Notes under the pieces: generated by a model
Told to the model about the DNA's origin: nothing
Database searches by the model: none
What the model saw: the letters and a program-made list of their open reading frames with translations, nothing else
Assembly: GCA_009777515.1 (NCBI GenBank)
Contig: WRLR01000032.1
Span: 1 to 36,047 of the forward strand
Direction: 5' to 3'
DNA: 36,047 bases
DNA from: Oscillospiraceae bacterium
GTDB taxonomy: Bacteria > Bacillota > Clostridia > WRLR01
Program-made: the position numbers and the translations under genes
Shown here: one piece after another, positions 22,885 through 30,898 of the stretch
Position numbering within the stretch: the stretch's first letter is position 1
How the letters are laid out: each line of letters opens with the position of its first letter

Positions 22885-22914
22885 TTTACATTTGTGTTAT
22901 ACATACTGTAAATA
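22885..22914 (+). promoter_or_regulatory. Candidate promoter of the GH9 gene
   Basis: TTTACA at 22885-22890, an 18-nt spacer and TAAATA at 22909-22914, about 95 nt before the ATG at 23007. The match is moderate, in an AT-rich stretch where chance matches are common. Confidence 0.35.
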
Positions 22915-23006
22915 TCTACAGACCCCAGTCCAAAAAACCTATGTTGTTTTGTTGTTTGTCATATGTAAATGGTCTGGGGAACAATATTATTTGAAAGGGG
23001 ACTTAA

Positions 23007-25586
23007 ATGAGCAAAACTAATGACGGCGCCGGCAAGGCCGGTCTTTTGAACGGGTTTTTGCTGAACGAGTCTACCGGCTATTTTCAGAACCAGGGCGTGG
23101 ACGTAATGGCGTTCGACGATTTTTACCCGGAGGGGCACCAGTCCGGCGTCAGCATCCTCATGCACGGGCAGCGCGTCGCGACCAACGGCGAGCTGCGCTT
23201 CGAGCAGACGCCCGGCCAGTGGCAGCCCATACCCAAGCGCGACAAACGCGAGGTGGACGCCTCGGCAAACACCGTGACCACGTGGTTGAGCTTCCCCGAT
23301 GAATCGAAGCACCTCAGCGGCTTCAACCCGATGATATACCCGGATTTCCGTTTGAGTTACAAGATAACCGCCAAGGGCCGGGGCCCGGACATCGTCGTCA
23401 CTGCCGATCTGGACCAGCCGATCCCAGAGCGCTTCCAGGGCAAAGTCTGCTTCAACATGGAGCTGTTCCCCGGTACGCTGTTCGGCAAGCCCTGGATCAT
23501 GGACAAAAAGCAGGGCATCTTCCCCGAACAGCCCAACGGCCCGACCATATCGCTCACGCCCAACTACCTCTACAACGGCGATTACAGCACGGAGGAGTCG
23601 CGCAATTCCGAGGTGAAGACAGACATAAAACACCTCTCCGGCGACAACAAGGGCTATAACCCCATTATTGCGGACGACATCATCGCGGCGCCCTACGCCG
23701 TCGGCAAGCGCTTCACGGTGCGCCCGGACGACCCGTACAGCCGCTTCACCATCGAGTCCAAAAGCGTGGGCACAGAGCTAAAGCTCTACGACGGCCGCAT
23801 GAACCACAACAACGGCTGGTTCGTCGTCAGCAGCGAAATACCCGCCGGGGCCACGGCGAACGCCATCGAGTGGGTCATAACCCCCAGTGTGATCGACGGC
23901 TGGACATATGGGCCCATCGTACAGACGTCGCAGGTGGGCTACCACAGCGGCCAGCCCAAGGTGGCGATCATCGAGCTGGACAAACGCGTCACCGGGCGCG
24001 AAAAGCCGTCGCTGTTTAAAGTGACGGAGACCGGCGACGAGGAGGTCTTCACGGCGGACGGCCAGGAATGGGGTCAGTTCCTCCGCTACAACTACGTAAA
24101 GTTCGACTTTACGGGCGTCAAGGACGAAGGCCTGTACAAAGTCCGCTATGGGCAGGCGGAATCCTCCATCTTCCGCATCGCGGACGACGTCTACGATCGG
24201 GGCGTGTGGCAGCCGGTACTCGAATACTTCCTGCCCGTGCAGATGTGCCACATGCGCGTCAACGAGAAGTACCGCGTATGGCACGACCTGTGCCACATGG
24301 ACGACGCCCAGATGGCGCCACTGAACTTCAATCACATCGACGGCTACGCGCAAGGCTCGTCCACGCTGACCAAGTACAAGTCGGGCGACGTCGTCCCCGG
24401 CCTCAACATCGGCGGCTGGCACGACGCGGGCGACGACGATCTGCGCCTCGGCTCGCAGGCGGGCGAGATATATATCCTCGCCATGGCGTACGAGGCGTTC
24501 GGCGTCGACTACGACGAGACAGCCATCGACCAGGAGACGCGCATCGTCGAGATACACCAGCCCGACGGCAAGAACGACATCCTCCAGCAGATTGAGCACG
24601 GCGCGCTGTCCGTGGTGGGCGCGTACGAGGCGCTGGGGCGGCCCTACCGGGGCATCATCAACAGGACGCTGCGCCAGTACGTGCTGTTGGGCGACACGTC
24701 GGCCATGACGGACAATGTGATGGGCAACGAGGACGACCGATGGGTGTTCACGGAGGAGAACCCGCCGGCCGAGCTGACGGCTGCGGCCCAGTTGGCGTGC
24801 GTGTACCGTGCGCTGAAGGGCTTCAACGACGAGCTAGCTGGCAAGTCGCTGGCCGCCGCGCGCGAGCTGTTCGCGGTCACGGACATCACACGCGACACGC
24901 GCCTGTACAAGGTCGCCGACATGACGGACCGCGCCAAAGCGGCGAAGCTGCACGCGGCGACGGAGCTGCTGCTCGCCACGGGCGAAGACCAATACAAGGA
25001 TTATATACTCTCACAGGTCGATTTCATACCCGGCGCCATCGAGAATGTGGGTTGGTTTATCGGGCGCGCGGACAAGGCGATTGGCGACGCCGGCCTGTCG
25101 GCGGCCATCCGGGGGGCGCTGCCGGCGCTTAAAGAGTCGCTCGCCAAGCAGAGCGCGGAGACGCCGTTCGGCATCCCCTACCGACCGTACATATGGGGCG
25201 CGGGCTGGATCATCCAGCGGCTGGGCTTCCAATACTACTATCTGCACAAAGCGTACCCGGACGTGTTCGGCCCCGACCTGGTCTACGACGCGCTGAACTT
25301 CATCCTGGGCTGCCACCCGGGCACGGACAGGATGTCGTTCGCATCGGGCGTCGGCGCGAATAACGTGACCGTCGCTTACGGCCTGAACCGCGCCGACTGG
25401 TCGTTCATCCCCGGCGGCGTCGTATCCGGCACCGCCCTGATACGCCCCGACTACCCGGAGCTTTTGGTGTTCCCGTACCTGTGGCAGCAGGTGGAGTACG
25501 TGCTGGGCGGCGGTTCGTCGAACTATATGTTCCTGGTACTGGCCGCGCAGCAAATGCTGGGCGCGGGCGCGGATGCGGCGCGATGA
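23007..25586 (+). CDS. Cytosolic glycoside hydrolase family 9-like protein
   Basis: Probable beta-glycosidase acting on imported beta-glucan or related oligosaccharides. 859 aa. Residues 1-300 are a beta-rich N-terminal region I do not recognise. About 300-400 is an Ig-like CelD_N domain (TYGPIVQTSQVGYHSGQPKVA opening). About 405-855 is the (alpha/alpha)6 GH9 barrel: GGWHDAGDDD near 470 with the catalytic-base Asp pair, NNVTVAYGLNRADWSFIPGG, and QQVEYVLGGGSSNYMFL near 827-843, whose Glu is the likely general acid. Typical secreted GH9 cellulases have a signal peptide and a carbohydrate-binding module; neither is present. AAAGGGG lies 7 nt before the ATG. The stop codon lies inside a repeat palindrome. 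It heads a likely operon with an oligosaccharide ABC transporter. Substrate is inferred. Confidence 0.8.
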   Translation: MSKTNDGAGKAGLLNGFLLNESTGYFQNQGVDVMAFDDFYPEGHQSGVSILMHGQRVATNGELRFEQTPGQWQPIPKRDKREVDASANTVTTWLSFPDESKHLSGFNPMIYPDFRLSYKITAKGRGPDIVVTADLDQPIPERFQGKVCFNMELFPGTLFGKPWIMDKKQGIFPEQPNGPTISLTPNYLYNGDYSTEESRNSEVKTDIKHLSGDNKGYNPIIADDIIAAPYAVGKRFTVRPDDPYSRFTIESKSVGTELKLYDGRMNHNNGWFVVSSEIPAGATANAIEWVITPSVIDGWTYGPIVQTSQVGYHSGQPKVAIIELDKRVTGREKPSLFKVTETGDEEVFTADGQEWGQFLRYNYVKFDFTGVKDEGLYKVRYGQAESSIFRIADDVYDRGVWQPVLEYFLPVQMCHMRVNEKYRVWHDLCHMDDAQMAPLNFNHIDGYAQGSSTLTKYKSGDVVPGLNIGGWHDAGDDDLRLGSQAGEIYILAMAYEAFGVDYDETAIDQETRIVEIHQPDGKNDILQQIEHGALSVVGAYEALGRPYRGIINRTLRQYVLLGDTSAMTDNVMGNEDDRWVFTEENPPAELTAAAQLACVYRALKGFNDELAGKSLAAARELFAVTDITRDTRLYKVADMTDRAKAAKLHAATELLLATGEDQYKDYILSQVDFIPGAIENVGWFIGRADKAIGDAGLSAAIRGALPALKESLAKQSAETPFGIPYRPYIWGAGWIIQRLGFQYYYLHKAYPDVFGPDLVYDALNFILGCHPGTDRMSFASGVGANNVTVAYGLNRADWSFIPGGVVSGTALIRPDYPELLVFPYLWQQVEYVLGGGSSNYMFLVLAAQQMLGAGADAAR

Positions 25587-25700
25587 GGACATCGCGCCCT
25601 ACGGGGCGGTGGCGTGGGCAGCGGGCGCCGCGCCCTACGGGGCGGTGGCGTGGGCGCGGATACGGCGCCCCGTAGGGACGCACATCGTGCGTCCGCGTAG
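25577..25700. repeat. Cluster of GTAGGG-family palindromes over the end of the GH9 gene
   Basis: Minus-oriented copy at 25577-25602 with a perfect 9-bp stem GGCGCGATG/CATCGCGCC and loop AGGA; the GH9 stop codon (25584-25586) lies in it. A 27-bp exact direct repeat occurs at 25593-25619 and 25629-25655 (period 36). A second minus head (GTAGGG) lies at 25638-25633. A plus-oriented copy at 25672-25700 has GGACGCAC/GTGCGTCC arms. The remaining bases to 25797 contain CACATC.ATGCGTCCGG fragments of the last copy and an AT-rich leader. Confidence 0.8.
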
Positions 25701-25797
25701 CTCCGGCACACCTGCACATCATGCGTCCGGCATCATAAGGATTAATTTATATTGCAACTCATATGCAAATGTATAAATGGAAAGGGGGGATGAATGA

Positions 25798-26766
25798 ATG
25801 AGCGGACAAACGGCCCTTGCGCCCAAGAGGCAGCGTTCAATTGACAAACAGCCATACAATTGGAAAAAGCTCGGCCAGCGCATTTGGCGCAGCAAACATA
25901 TTTATTTGATGCTGTTGCCCGGCGTCCTGTTCTTCGCGATTTTCCGCTATATCCCGATTTACGGCATACAGCTCGCATTCAAGAAGTACGCGTTCAACAT
26001 GGGCATCACGGGCAGCCCGTGGGTCGGCCTCGATAATTTCAGGCTGCTGTTCTTGGACGGGGACTTTTGGCAGGCGGTCATCAACACACTGATCATCGCC
26101 TATTTGCAAATACTCGTGTTCTTCCCGTTCCCCGTCGTGCTGGCTATTTTGCTAAACGAGATACGGGTGCATAAATACAAGCGCACGGTTCAGACAATCT
26201 ATACGTTCCCCCACTTCCTGTCATGGGTAATCGTGTCCGGCATGGTTCTGAATATGCTGGCCAGCGCCGGCGCGATCAACAACCTGCTTAACGTACTGGG
26301 GTTCGAGCGCGTGCATTTTTTGACCAACAAGGACACTTTCAGGCAACTGCTCGTCATCGTGCTCACATGGAAGGAATCGGGCTGGAGCTGCATCCTCTAT
26401 CTTGCCGCCATTACAGCCATCGACCCCACCCTGTACGAGGCGGCGGTCATCGACGGCGCCAACCGGTGGCACAAGATGCGCTATATCACCTTACCGGGCA
26501 TCTCCATGATCGTAGTAGTCACCCTGATTCTGAGGATCGGCCACATCATGGACGCGGGCTTCGAGCAGATACTCAACATTTACAACCCTTCGGTGTACGC
26601 TGTGGCAGACATCATCGACACTTACATATACCGAATAACATTCCAGCGCCCCGCCAACTTCGGCCTCAGCACGTCGGTCGGGCTGTTCAAGGGTATTACG
26701 AACTGTGTGCTGCTGTTGTCGGCAAATTGGCTCAGCCAGCGCATAGGCCAAACCGGTATATTGTGA
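25798..26766 (+). CDS. lplB: ABC sugar transporter permease, LplB-like
   Basis: Inner-membrane half of a carbohydrate-uptake ABC transporter (CUT1 type). 322 aa with six membrane helices. Seen: a cytosolic N-terminus, LMLLPGVLFFAIFRYIPIYGIQLAFKKY, typical of LplB/YteP proteins, a periplasm-side loop with WVGLDNFRLLF, and the EAA motif YEAAVIDGANRWHKMRYITLP near residues 213-233 that contacts the ATPase. No ATPase gene is in the window, as usual for this group, which shares an MsmX-type ATPase. GGGGGG lies 8 nt before the ATG. It is followed by the partner permease after 114 nt containing a repeat palindrome. Confidence 0.93.
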   Translation: MSGQTALAPKRQRSIDKQPYNWKKLGQRIWRSKHIYLMLLPGVLFFAIFRYIPIYGIQLAFKKYAFNMGITGSPWVGLDNFRLLFLDGDFWQAVINTLIIAYLQILVFFPFPVVLAILLNEIRVHKYKRTVQTIYTFPHFLSWVIVSGMVLNMLASAGAINNLLNVLGFERVHFLTNKDTFRQLLVIVLTWKESGWSCILYLAAITAIDPTLYEAAVIDGANRWHKMRYITLPGISMIVVVTLILRIGHIMDAGFEQILNIYNPSVYAVADIIDTYIYRITFQRPANFGLSTSVGLFKGITNCVLLLSANWLSQRIGQTGIL

Positions 26767-26788
26767 TGATGTGCCAGGCGGCGCGGGC

Positions 26789-26814
26789 GGCGTGTTGAGG
26801 ACAACGCGCCCAAC
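26789..26814 (-). repeat. GTTGGG variant of the palindrome family between permease genes
   Basis: Stem GGCGTGTTG/CAACGCGCC (one wobble) with the loop AGGA, identical in layout and loop to the copy at 25577-25602; the head is GTTGGG on the minus strand. It sits in the operon between the two permease genes. Confidence 0.65.
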
Positions 26815-26880
26815 GACATTGGATTATATTATGTATATTGTTTTTGCATTAAATGTAAAATGTTAAGGGAGGTGAAGCGT

Positions 26881-27774
26881 ATGACAGCTCGGGTTGACGC
26901 GAAGCGGGGCAAGCTACACAAGAACACGGCGTTTGACTACGTGAACTTCGTGTTTACGGTTCTATTGGCAATAGTTATCATATACCCTTTTTATAACTCC
27001 GTGCTGATATCATTTACGCCGCAGGCCGACTATGTAAAAACGCCTTTCATGCTTTTCCCGAAAAATTTCACTTTGGACTCATATAAAATCGTCTTCGAGT
27101 CCAGGATACTGTTTGCGGGCCTGCGCAACACTGCTATTATTACGCTGGTGGGCGTCTGCTACAACATTTTTCTGACGGTGCTGATGGCGTACTGCCTGAA
27201 CAAAGACGTGCCGGGCAAAAAGTTCGTAGTCCTGGCCGTTATTTTCACCATGTATTTCAGCGGCGGCTTGATCCCGTTTTACTTGCTGATACGCGACATG
27301 GGCCTTATGGACAACATATTGAGCATGATATTGCCGACCGGCATCTCCATCATGTATATGACAGTCATGCGCAAGTACTTCGCGGCGCTGCCCGAGGAGC
27401 TGGAGGAGTCCGCCCGCATCGACGGCGCCTCGGACATGCTTATACTCTTCCGCATCATCCTGCCGCTGGCCCTGCCCATGGTCGTGACGTTCATGCTGTA
27501 TTACGGCGTGGAACGCTGGAACGAATGGTGGAACGGCATGCTGTTCATCAAGTCCCCATACAAGCAGCCGCTCCAGTTGGTACTGCGCGGCATCATACAA
27601 ACGGCGGGCACGACCAACCTGGGCTCCAGATTCCAAGAAGCAGGCATCGTCCCGTTTACGGACGGCGTTAAAATGGCGAGTATAACTTTTACTATCATCC
27701 CGGTCATGTGCGCGTACCCATTTATGCAAAAATATTTCGTACAGGGGCTGGCCATAGGCGCCGTGAAGGGGTGA
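26881..27774 (+). CDS. lplC: ABC sugar transporter permease, LplC/YtcP-like
   Basis: Second permease of the same importer, 297 aa, six membrane helices. Seen: AFDYVNFVFTVLLAIVIIYPFYNSVLISFTP, the family start, FPKNFTLDSYKIVF in the outer loop, MYFSGGLIPFYLLIRDMGLMDN, and the EAA motif EELEESARIDGASDMLILFRIILPLALP near 172-199. The C-terminus YPFMQKYFVQGLAIGAVKG is diagnostic for this subgroup. Start: ATG at 26881 with GGGAGGTG 8 nt upstream; the ATG at 26860 lies before that ribosome site and is rejected. Confidence 0.94.
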   Translation: MTARVDAKRGKLHKNTAFDYVNFVFTVLLAIVIIYPFYNSVLISFTPQADYVKTPFMLFPKNFTLDSYKIVFESRILFAGLRNTAIITLVGVCYNIFLTVLMAYCLNKDVPGKKFVVLAVIFTMYFSGGLIPFYLLIRDMGLMDNILSMILPTGISIMYMTVMRKYFAALPEELEESARIDGASDMLILFRIILPLALPMVVTFMLYYGVERWNEWWNGMLFIKSPYKQPLQLVLRGIIQTAGTTNLGSRFQEAGIVPFTDGVKMASITFTIIPVMCAYPFMQKYFVQGLAIGAVKG

Positions 27775-27812
27775 CCTGCACGCCGCCCAACAATCTGCGG
27801 AGACAATAGAAG

Positions 27813-27837
27813 CGGACAGGCGGCCTTTGGCTGTCCG
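27813..27837 (+). terminator. Hairpin between permease and binding-protein genes (possible attenuator)
   Basis: CGGACAG/CTGTCCG, a perfect 7-bp stem with an 11-nt loop, followed by GGTCTTAATTTG without a clear U-run. Its place before the binding-protein gene fits a processing or stabilising hairpin that lets the binding protein be made in excess; this is inference. Confidence 0.45.
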
Positions 27838-27918
27838 GGTCTTAATTTGAAGCACACATTTGGCTCAAATATACCAGAACCATTTATTCCAATCGTTCCA
27901 ATTGAAAAGGAGGGTAAC

Positions 27919-29667
27919 ATGATTAAAAAGAATTCGAAAGCCCTGGCCCTGGCGATTGCGCTGGTGTTTATGATGGCGTCCGCACTAGCGGGCTGCGGCC
28001 AGTCCGGCGGTGGCGCGGCGACGACCGCCGCCGCTACAACGGCGGCCGCTGCGGAGGCTGCGACGACGGCAGCCCCGGCAACGACGGCAGCCGCCGCCGC
28101 AGCCGAAGAGCCGGCAGCATCGGGCGAATACTCAACGCGCGTGACGCTGTCGCACAACATCAGCAACGCGGAGCAACTTGTTGACAACCCACTGTACGAC
28201 TTCTTCTCTGAAAAATTCCAAGTGGACATGCAATACATCCAGATGTCCTTGGGCGAACATATGGAGAAGACGCGCATCTGGGTAGCGTCCGGCGATCTGC
28301 CCGATATCTTGTGGCTGGACTTGAACGAGAACATTTTTAACGAGTGGTGCAACTGGGTGGACAGCGAGGTGTTCCGGCCCGTGCCCAGCGATTTAAGCAA
28401 CTACCCCGCGTTAAAAGACATGCTGGACTCGGGCATAGCGACTAAACTGTTCACCCGCAACGGCGATGTGTACGCCCTTCCGGCCATGCGCGACATGGCC
28501 TCCGCCGACTATACGGTGTGCATGGGCATCACATACCGCGCCGACTGGGCCGAGGCGCTGGGCATGCGCAAGGAAGACGACATCTATACATGGCAGGAGT
28601 TCATTGATCTGGTCAGGGCCTGTATTGAACAAGACCCCGGCGGCAACGGCGAGGGCAAGACATTTGGCCTGTCTGCGCCACAGTGGTACTTCCCCGACAT
28701 GTTCGGCATCTATCAGACCAACACATATGAGTGGGGTTTCGAAGAGCCGTTCTTCATAGAAATCGGCGGCGAGTACGTCTGGTACCCCACGACAGAGGAG
28801 TACATAAAGGGACTGAAGGTTGCGAAGGGGCTGTTCGACGAGGGCATCATCTGGCACGACAACATCGTTGACACCAATTCCGCGATGTACATTGATATGT
28901 ATTATGCCGGGCAGATGGTGGGGACCGGCCAGCACGCTACCATCAGCAACCTTACAAACGGGCGCAACCGCATGAAGGAGGCGTTCCCGGACATCGACAG
29001 GGAAAAGAGCTACATGATCGCCAAGATCGCCTCGCCCTTCGACGACAACTTCTTCTGGCAGAAGCAGTCCCCGACATACTGGGGCGCGAATTCGCTGAGC
29101 GCCACCATGTCCGACGAGCAGCTCGATCGGTTCCTGGACATCTGGAACTGGCTGCTCACGGACGAGGGCATGAACTTCCGCCTATACGGGCTGGAGGACA
29201 TCGACTTTATAGTGGGGGCGGACGGCAAGGTGGAAGTGATGTGGGAGAAAAATGAACTGGGCTACTATGTCGATCCGCATCCCGGCACCAGGGGCTTCTA
29301 CGGCAGGCCGAAACTGGCCGAGGCGGAACTGGCGTACATCAGGGAGACGGTGCCGCTGGTCGACCGCGAGGACGGCTACAAGAGCTGGCGCTGGGACTGG
29401 GAGAACGCTCATGTAGGGAAAGTCGATTACAACATGCTGTTCAGCTCCACACCGAATAAGGACACGCTGGGCATGTTTGTGGCGGAAGTCAAGGCCAAGG
29501 CCATCGAGCTGATGATCAACTCGTCGATGGACGATTTGGAATCAGAATGGAGCGCTTGGACCGATTCGATGATGCCCAAGGTGCAACTGGTTCTGGACGA
29601 CCTGAACGCGCTACCGTTTATACCCACCAGCTACGCGGAACTGATTGAGCACATGAAGTCCTGGTAA
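27919..29667 (+). CDS. Extracellular solute-binding lipoprotein (LplA-like)
   Basis: Captures oligosaccharides for the LplB/LplC-type permeases. 582 aa, longer than most CUT1 binding proteins but normal for this subgroup. Seen: lipoprotein signal with lipobox LAGC (Cys 26), then a 40-residue Ala/Thr-rich low-complexity tether. The mature domain begins at STRVTLSHNISNAEQLVDNP. It includes WVASGDLPDILWLD, AMRDMASADYTVCMGITYRADW and TWQEFIDLVRA, characteristic of family 1 binding proteins linked to LplB/C. Start: ATG at 27919 with AAGGAGG 5 nt upstream; the frame is open further back but has no better site. It is the last gene of the operon and is followed by a palindrome copy and a terminator. 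Confidence 0.93.
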   Translation: MIKKNSKALALAIALVFMMASALAGCGQSGGGAATTAAATTAAAAEAATTAAPATTAAAAAAEEPAASGEYSTRVTLSHNISNAEQLVDNPLYDFFSEKFQVDMQYIQMSLGEHMEKTRIWVASGDLPDILWLDLNENIFNEWCNWVDSEVFRPVPSDLSNYPALKDMLDSGIATKLFTRNGDVYALPAMRDMASADYTVCMGITYRADWAEALGMRKEDDIYTWQEFIDLVRACIEQDPGGNGEGKTFGLSAPQWYFPDMFGIYQTNTYEWGFEEPFFIEIGGEYVWYPTTEEYIKGLKVAKGLFDEGIIWHDNIVDTNSAMYIDMYYAGQMVGTGQHATISNLTNGRNRMKEAFPDIDREKSYMIAKIASPFDDNFFWQKQSPTYWGANSLSATMSDEQLDRFLDIWNWLLTDEGMNFRLYGLEDIDFIVGADGKVEVMWEKNELGYYVDPHPGTRGFYGRPKLAEAELAYIRETVPLVDREDGYKSWRWDWENAHVGKVDYNMLFSSTPNKDTLGMFVAEVKAKAIELMINSSMDDLESEWSAWTDSMMPKVQLVLDDLNALPFIPTSYAELIEHMKSW

Positions 29668-29708
29668 CATCGTTATTATGTAAAAGTGTTTATATGTAAA
29701 ATATAAAT

Positions 29709-29735
29709 GTAGGGTGCGACGCCCTCGGCGCACCG
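29709..29735 (+). repeat. GTAGGG-headed palindrome copy
   Basis: GTAGGG head overlapping arms GGTGCG/CGCACC around a GCCC-containing loop; lies just before the operon terminator. Confidence 0.6.
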
Positions 29736-29747
29736 CAGCAAGGCTCA

Positions 29748-29777
29748 AAAAGGGCAACCCATATAGGTTGCCCTTTT
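29748..29777. terminator. Strong bidirectional intrinsic terminator
   Basis: AAAAGGGCAACC and its exact complement GGTTGCCCTTTT form a 12-bp stem with loop CATATA. A-tract on one side and T-tract on the other allow termination on both strands, between the convergent binding-protein and Gfo/Idh genes. Confidence 0.9.
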
Positions 29778-29805
29778 CGTATATCATTCGCAATTTAAAT
29801 TGAAA

Positions 29806-30810
29806 CTATATTTTCACAGGGGCGCCGCTATCCATTGATTTGTTCGCGGCGAAGCATGCCTCCAGTGACTTCAGCCCGTCGCCATATGTCGAACGCACCG
29901 CGCCGAGGTCGCCGCTGCGTATGGCTTTAAAAAAGGCGGCGTTGGAATCGAACGTGGAGTCGTTCAACTGCCGGTAGAGCAGGTCGGCGCCGCGCGTAAC
30001 GACGCGCAGATGCTTGCGCAGCGAATATGCGAGCGAGCGCTGCCGCCCCAGCGCGACCATGCCGTTTTCGATGGACACGCCGCCGGAGAGCAGGTAGCAC
30101 GCCGAGAAGAACGTGGCGGTGGCGCCGGACTTCATGCGGAACACGGCGGTGGAGCTGTCGTCGATGTCAAAGTCCGCGAAATCAGATTCTTTTATTATTC
30201 CGGACGTCTTCATGGCGAACACCGTCTCATACTCCCCGAACAGGTAGCGCACCATGTCCACCAAATGTATGGTCTGCTCGAAAAGCTGCCCGCCGCTGGT
30301 CGCCTTACTGCGCCACCAGCCTGCGGCGGCCACGTTTTGCGCCCAAGTGGCGTGGATCTGCCCGATGTCCGTCCTGGCGATCTCTTCTTTCATGCGGTCG
30401 GTGATGTCCATGTAGCGGTCCTGAAAGCTGGCAGCCGCCACGAGGCCCGCATTGGCGGCGCCCTTGGCGACCCTCCAGCCGCGCCCCATATCGAGCGTCA
30501 TGGGTTTTTCGACCATAAAATGGATGCCCCGCTCGATCGCCTCCTCCTCGATGCCCTCGTGCGCCGCAGGCGGCACGGCGATGATCACGGCGTCCAGCCC
30601 TTTTTCAGCGTCGAACAGCGCCCTGTGATCAGCGTACGCGTTGGGCGCGCCAAGGCGGGCGGCCATTGCATTTCGGTTCTTCTCGACAGGGTCCGCCACG
30701 GCCACGACGTCTATGTCGTCCATTTTTTCAAGCGTGCCGGCGTGCGTGTAGTTCGTGATAAACCCGCACCCGATAATGCCCACCCTGAGCTTGTTCCTAT
30801 ATCCGGGCAT
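29806..30810 (-). CDS. Gfo/Idh/MocA-family NAD(P)-dependent oxidoreductase
   Basis: Probably oxidises or reduces a hydroxyl of a sugar or sugar acid. 334 aa, the family's usual length. Seen: Rossmann motif GIIGCGFITNYTHAG at residues 11-25, VAVADPVEKN, AVIIAVPPAAHEGIEEEAI, and the EKPMTL motif at 101-106 whose Lys is catalytic in the family. In the C-terminal half WWRSKATSGGQLFEQTIHLVDMVRYLFG carries the Gly-Gly-x-x-x-x-x-x-H element that lies near the active site. A purine-rich GGGGGG run lies about 7 nt before the ATG. It follows the epimerase gene by 88 nt on the same strand, so the pair may process disaccharides brought in by the neighbouring importer. Substrate not determinable. Confidence 0.92.
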   Translation of the reverse strand: MPGYRNKLRVGIIGCGFITNYTHAGTLEKMDDIDVVAVADPVEKNRNAMAARLGAPNAYADHRALFDAEKGLDAVIIAVPPAAHEGIEEEAIERGIHFMVEKPMTLDMGRGWRVAKGAANAGLVAAASFQDRYMDITDRMKEEIARTDIGQIHATWAQNVAAAGWWRSKATSGGQLFEQTIHLVDMVRYLFGEYETVFAMKTSGIIKESDFADFDIDDSSTAVFRMKSGATATFFSACYLLSGGVSIENGMVALGRQRSLAYSLRKHLRVVTRGADLLYRQLNDSTFDSNAAFFKAIRSGDLGAVRSTYGDGLKSLEACFAANKSMDSGAPVKI

Positions 30811-30898
30811 TCCAGCGCCCCCCCTTCAAAATAAATCGTATATCGCCATAGCCTAATGCGAAAGTCCATTTACGTGTATTGCAATCGGCCATATTATT

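Larger units (their letters stand above)
22580..23006. other. 427-bp divergent intergenic region
   Basis: It separates the SIS-HAD gene (minus) from the GH9 gene (plus) and has no gene I can support. It holds a GC palindrome in the minus-strand leader (CGGGCGGCCCGCCCG, 22602-22616), an extended -10 for the minus gene, a GTAGGG palindrome copy at 22792-22820, an AT-rich stretch with a candidate plus-strand promoter, and AAAGGGG 7 nt before the GH9 ATG. CCCCAG (about 22925) and CTGGGG (about 22974) could pair across 45 nt but the stem is weak. Confidence 0.6.

Noticed and set aside
26860-26880. Earlier ATG for the LplC-like permease
   Set aside because: The GGGAGG ribosome site lies after it and directly serves the ATG at 26881.
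29748-29777. Mobile-element terminal inverted repeat
   Set aside because: The A- and T-flanked stem between convergent genes is better explained as a bidirectional terminator.
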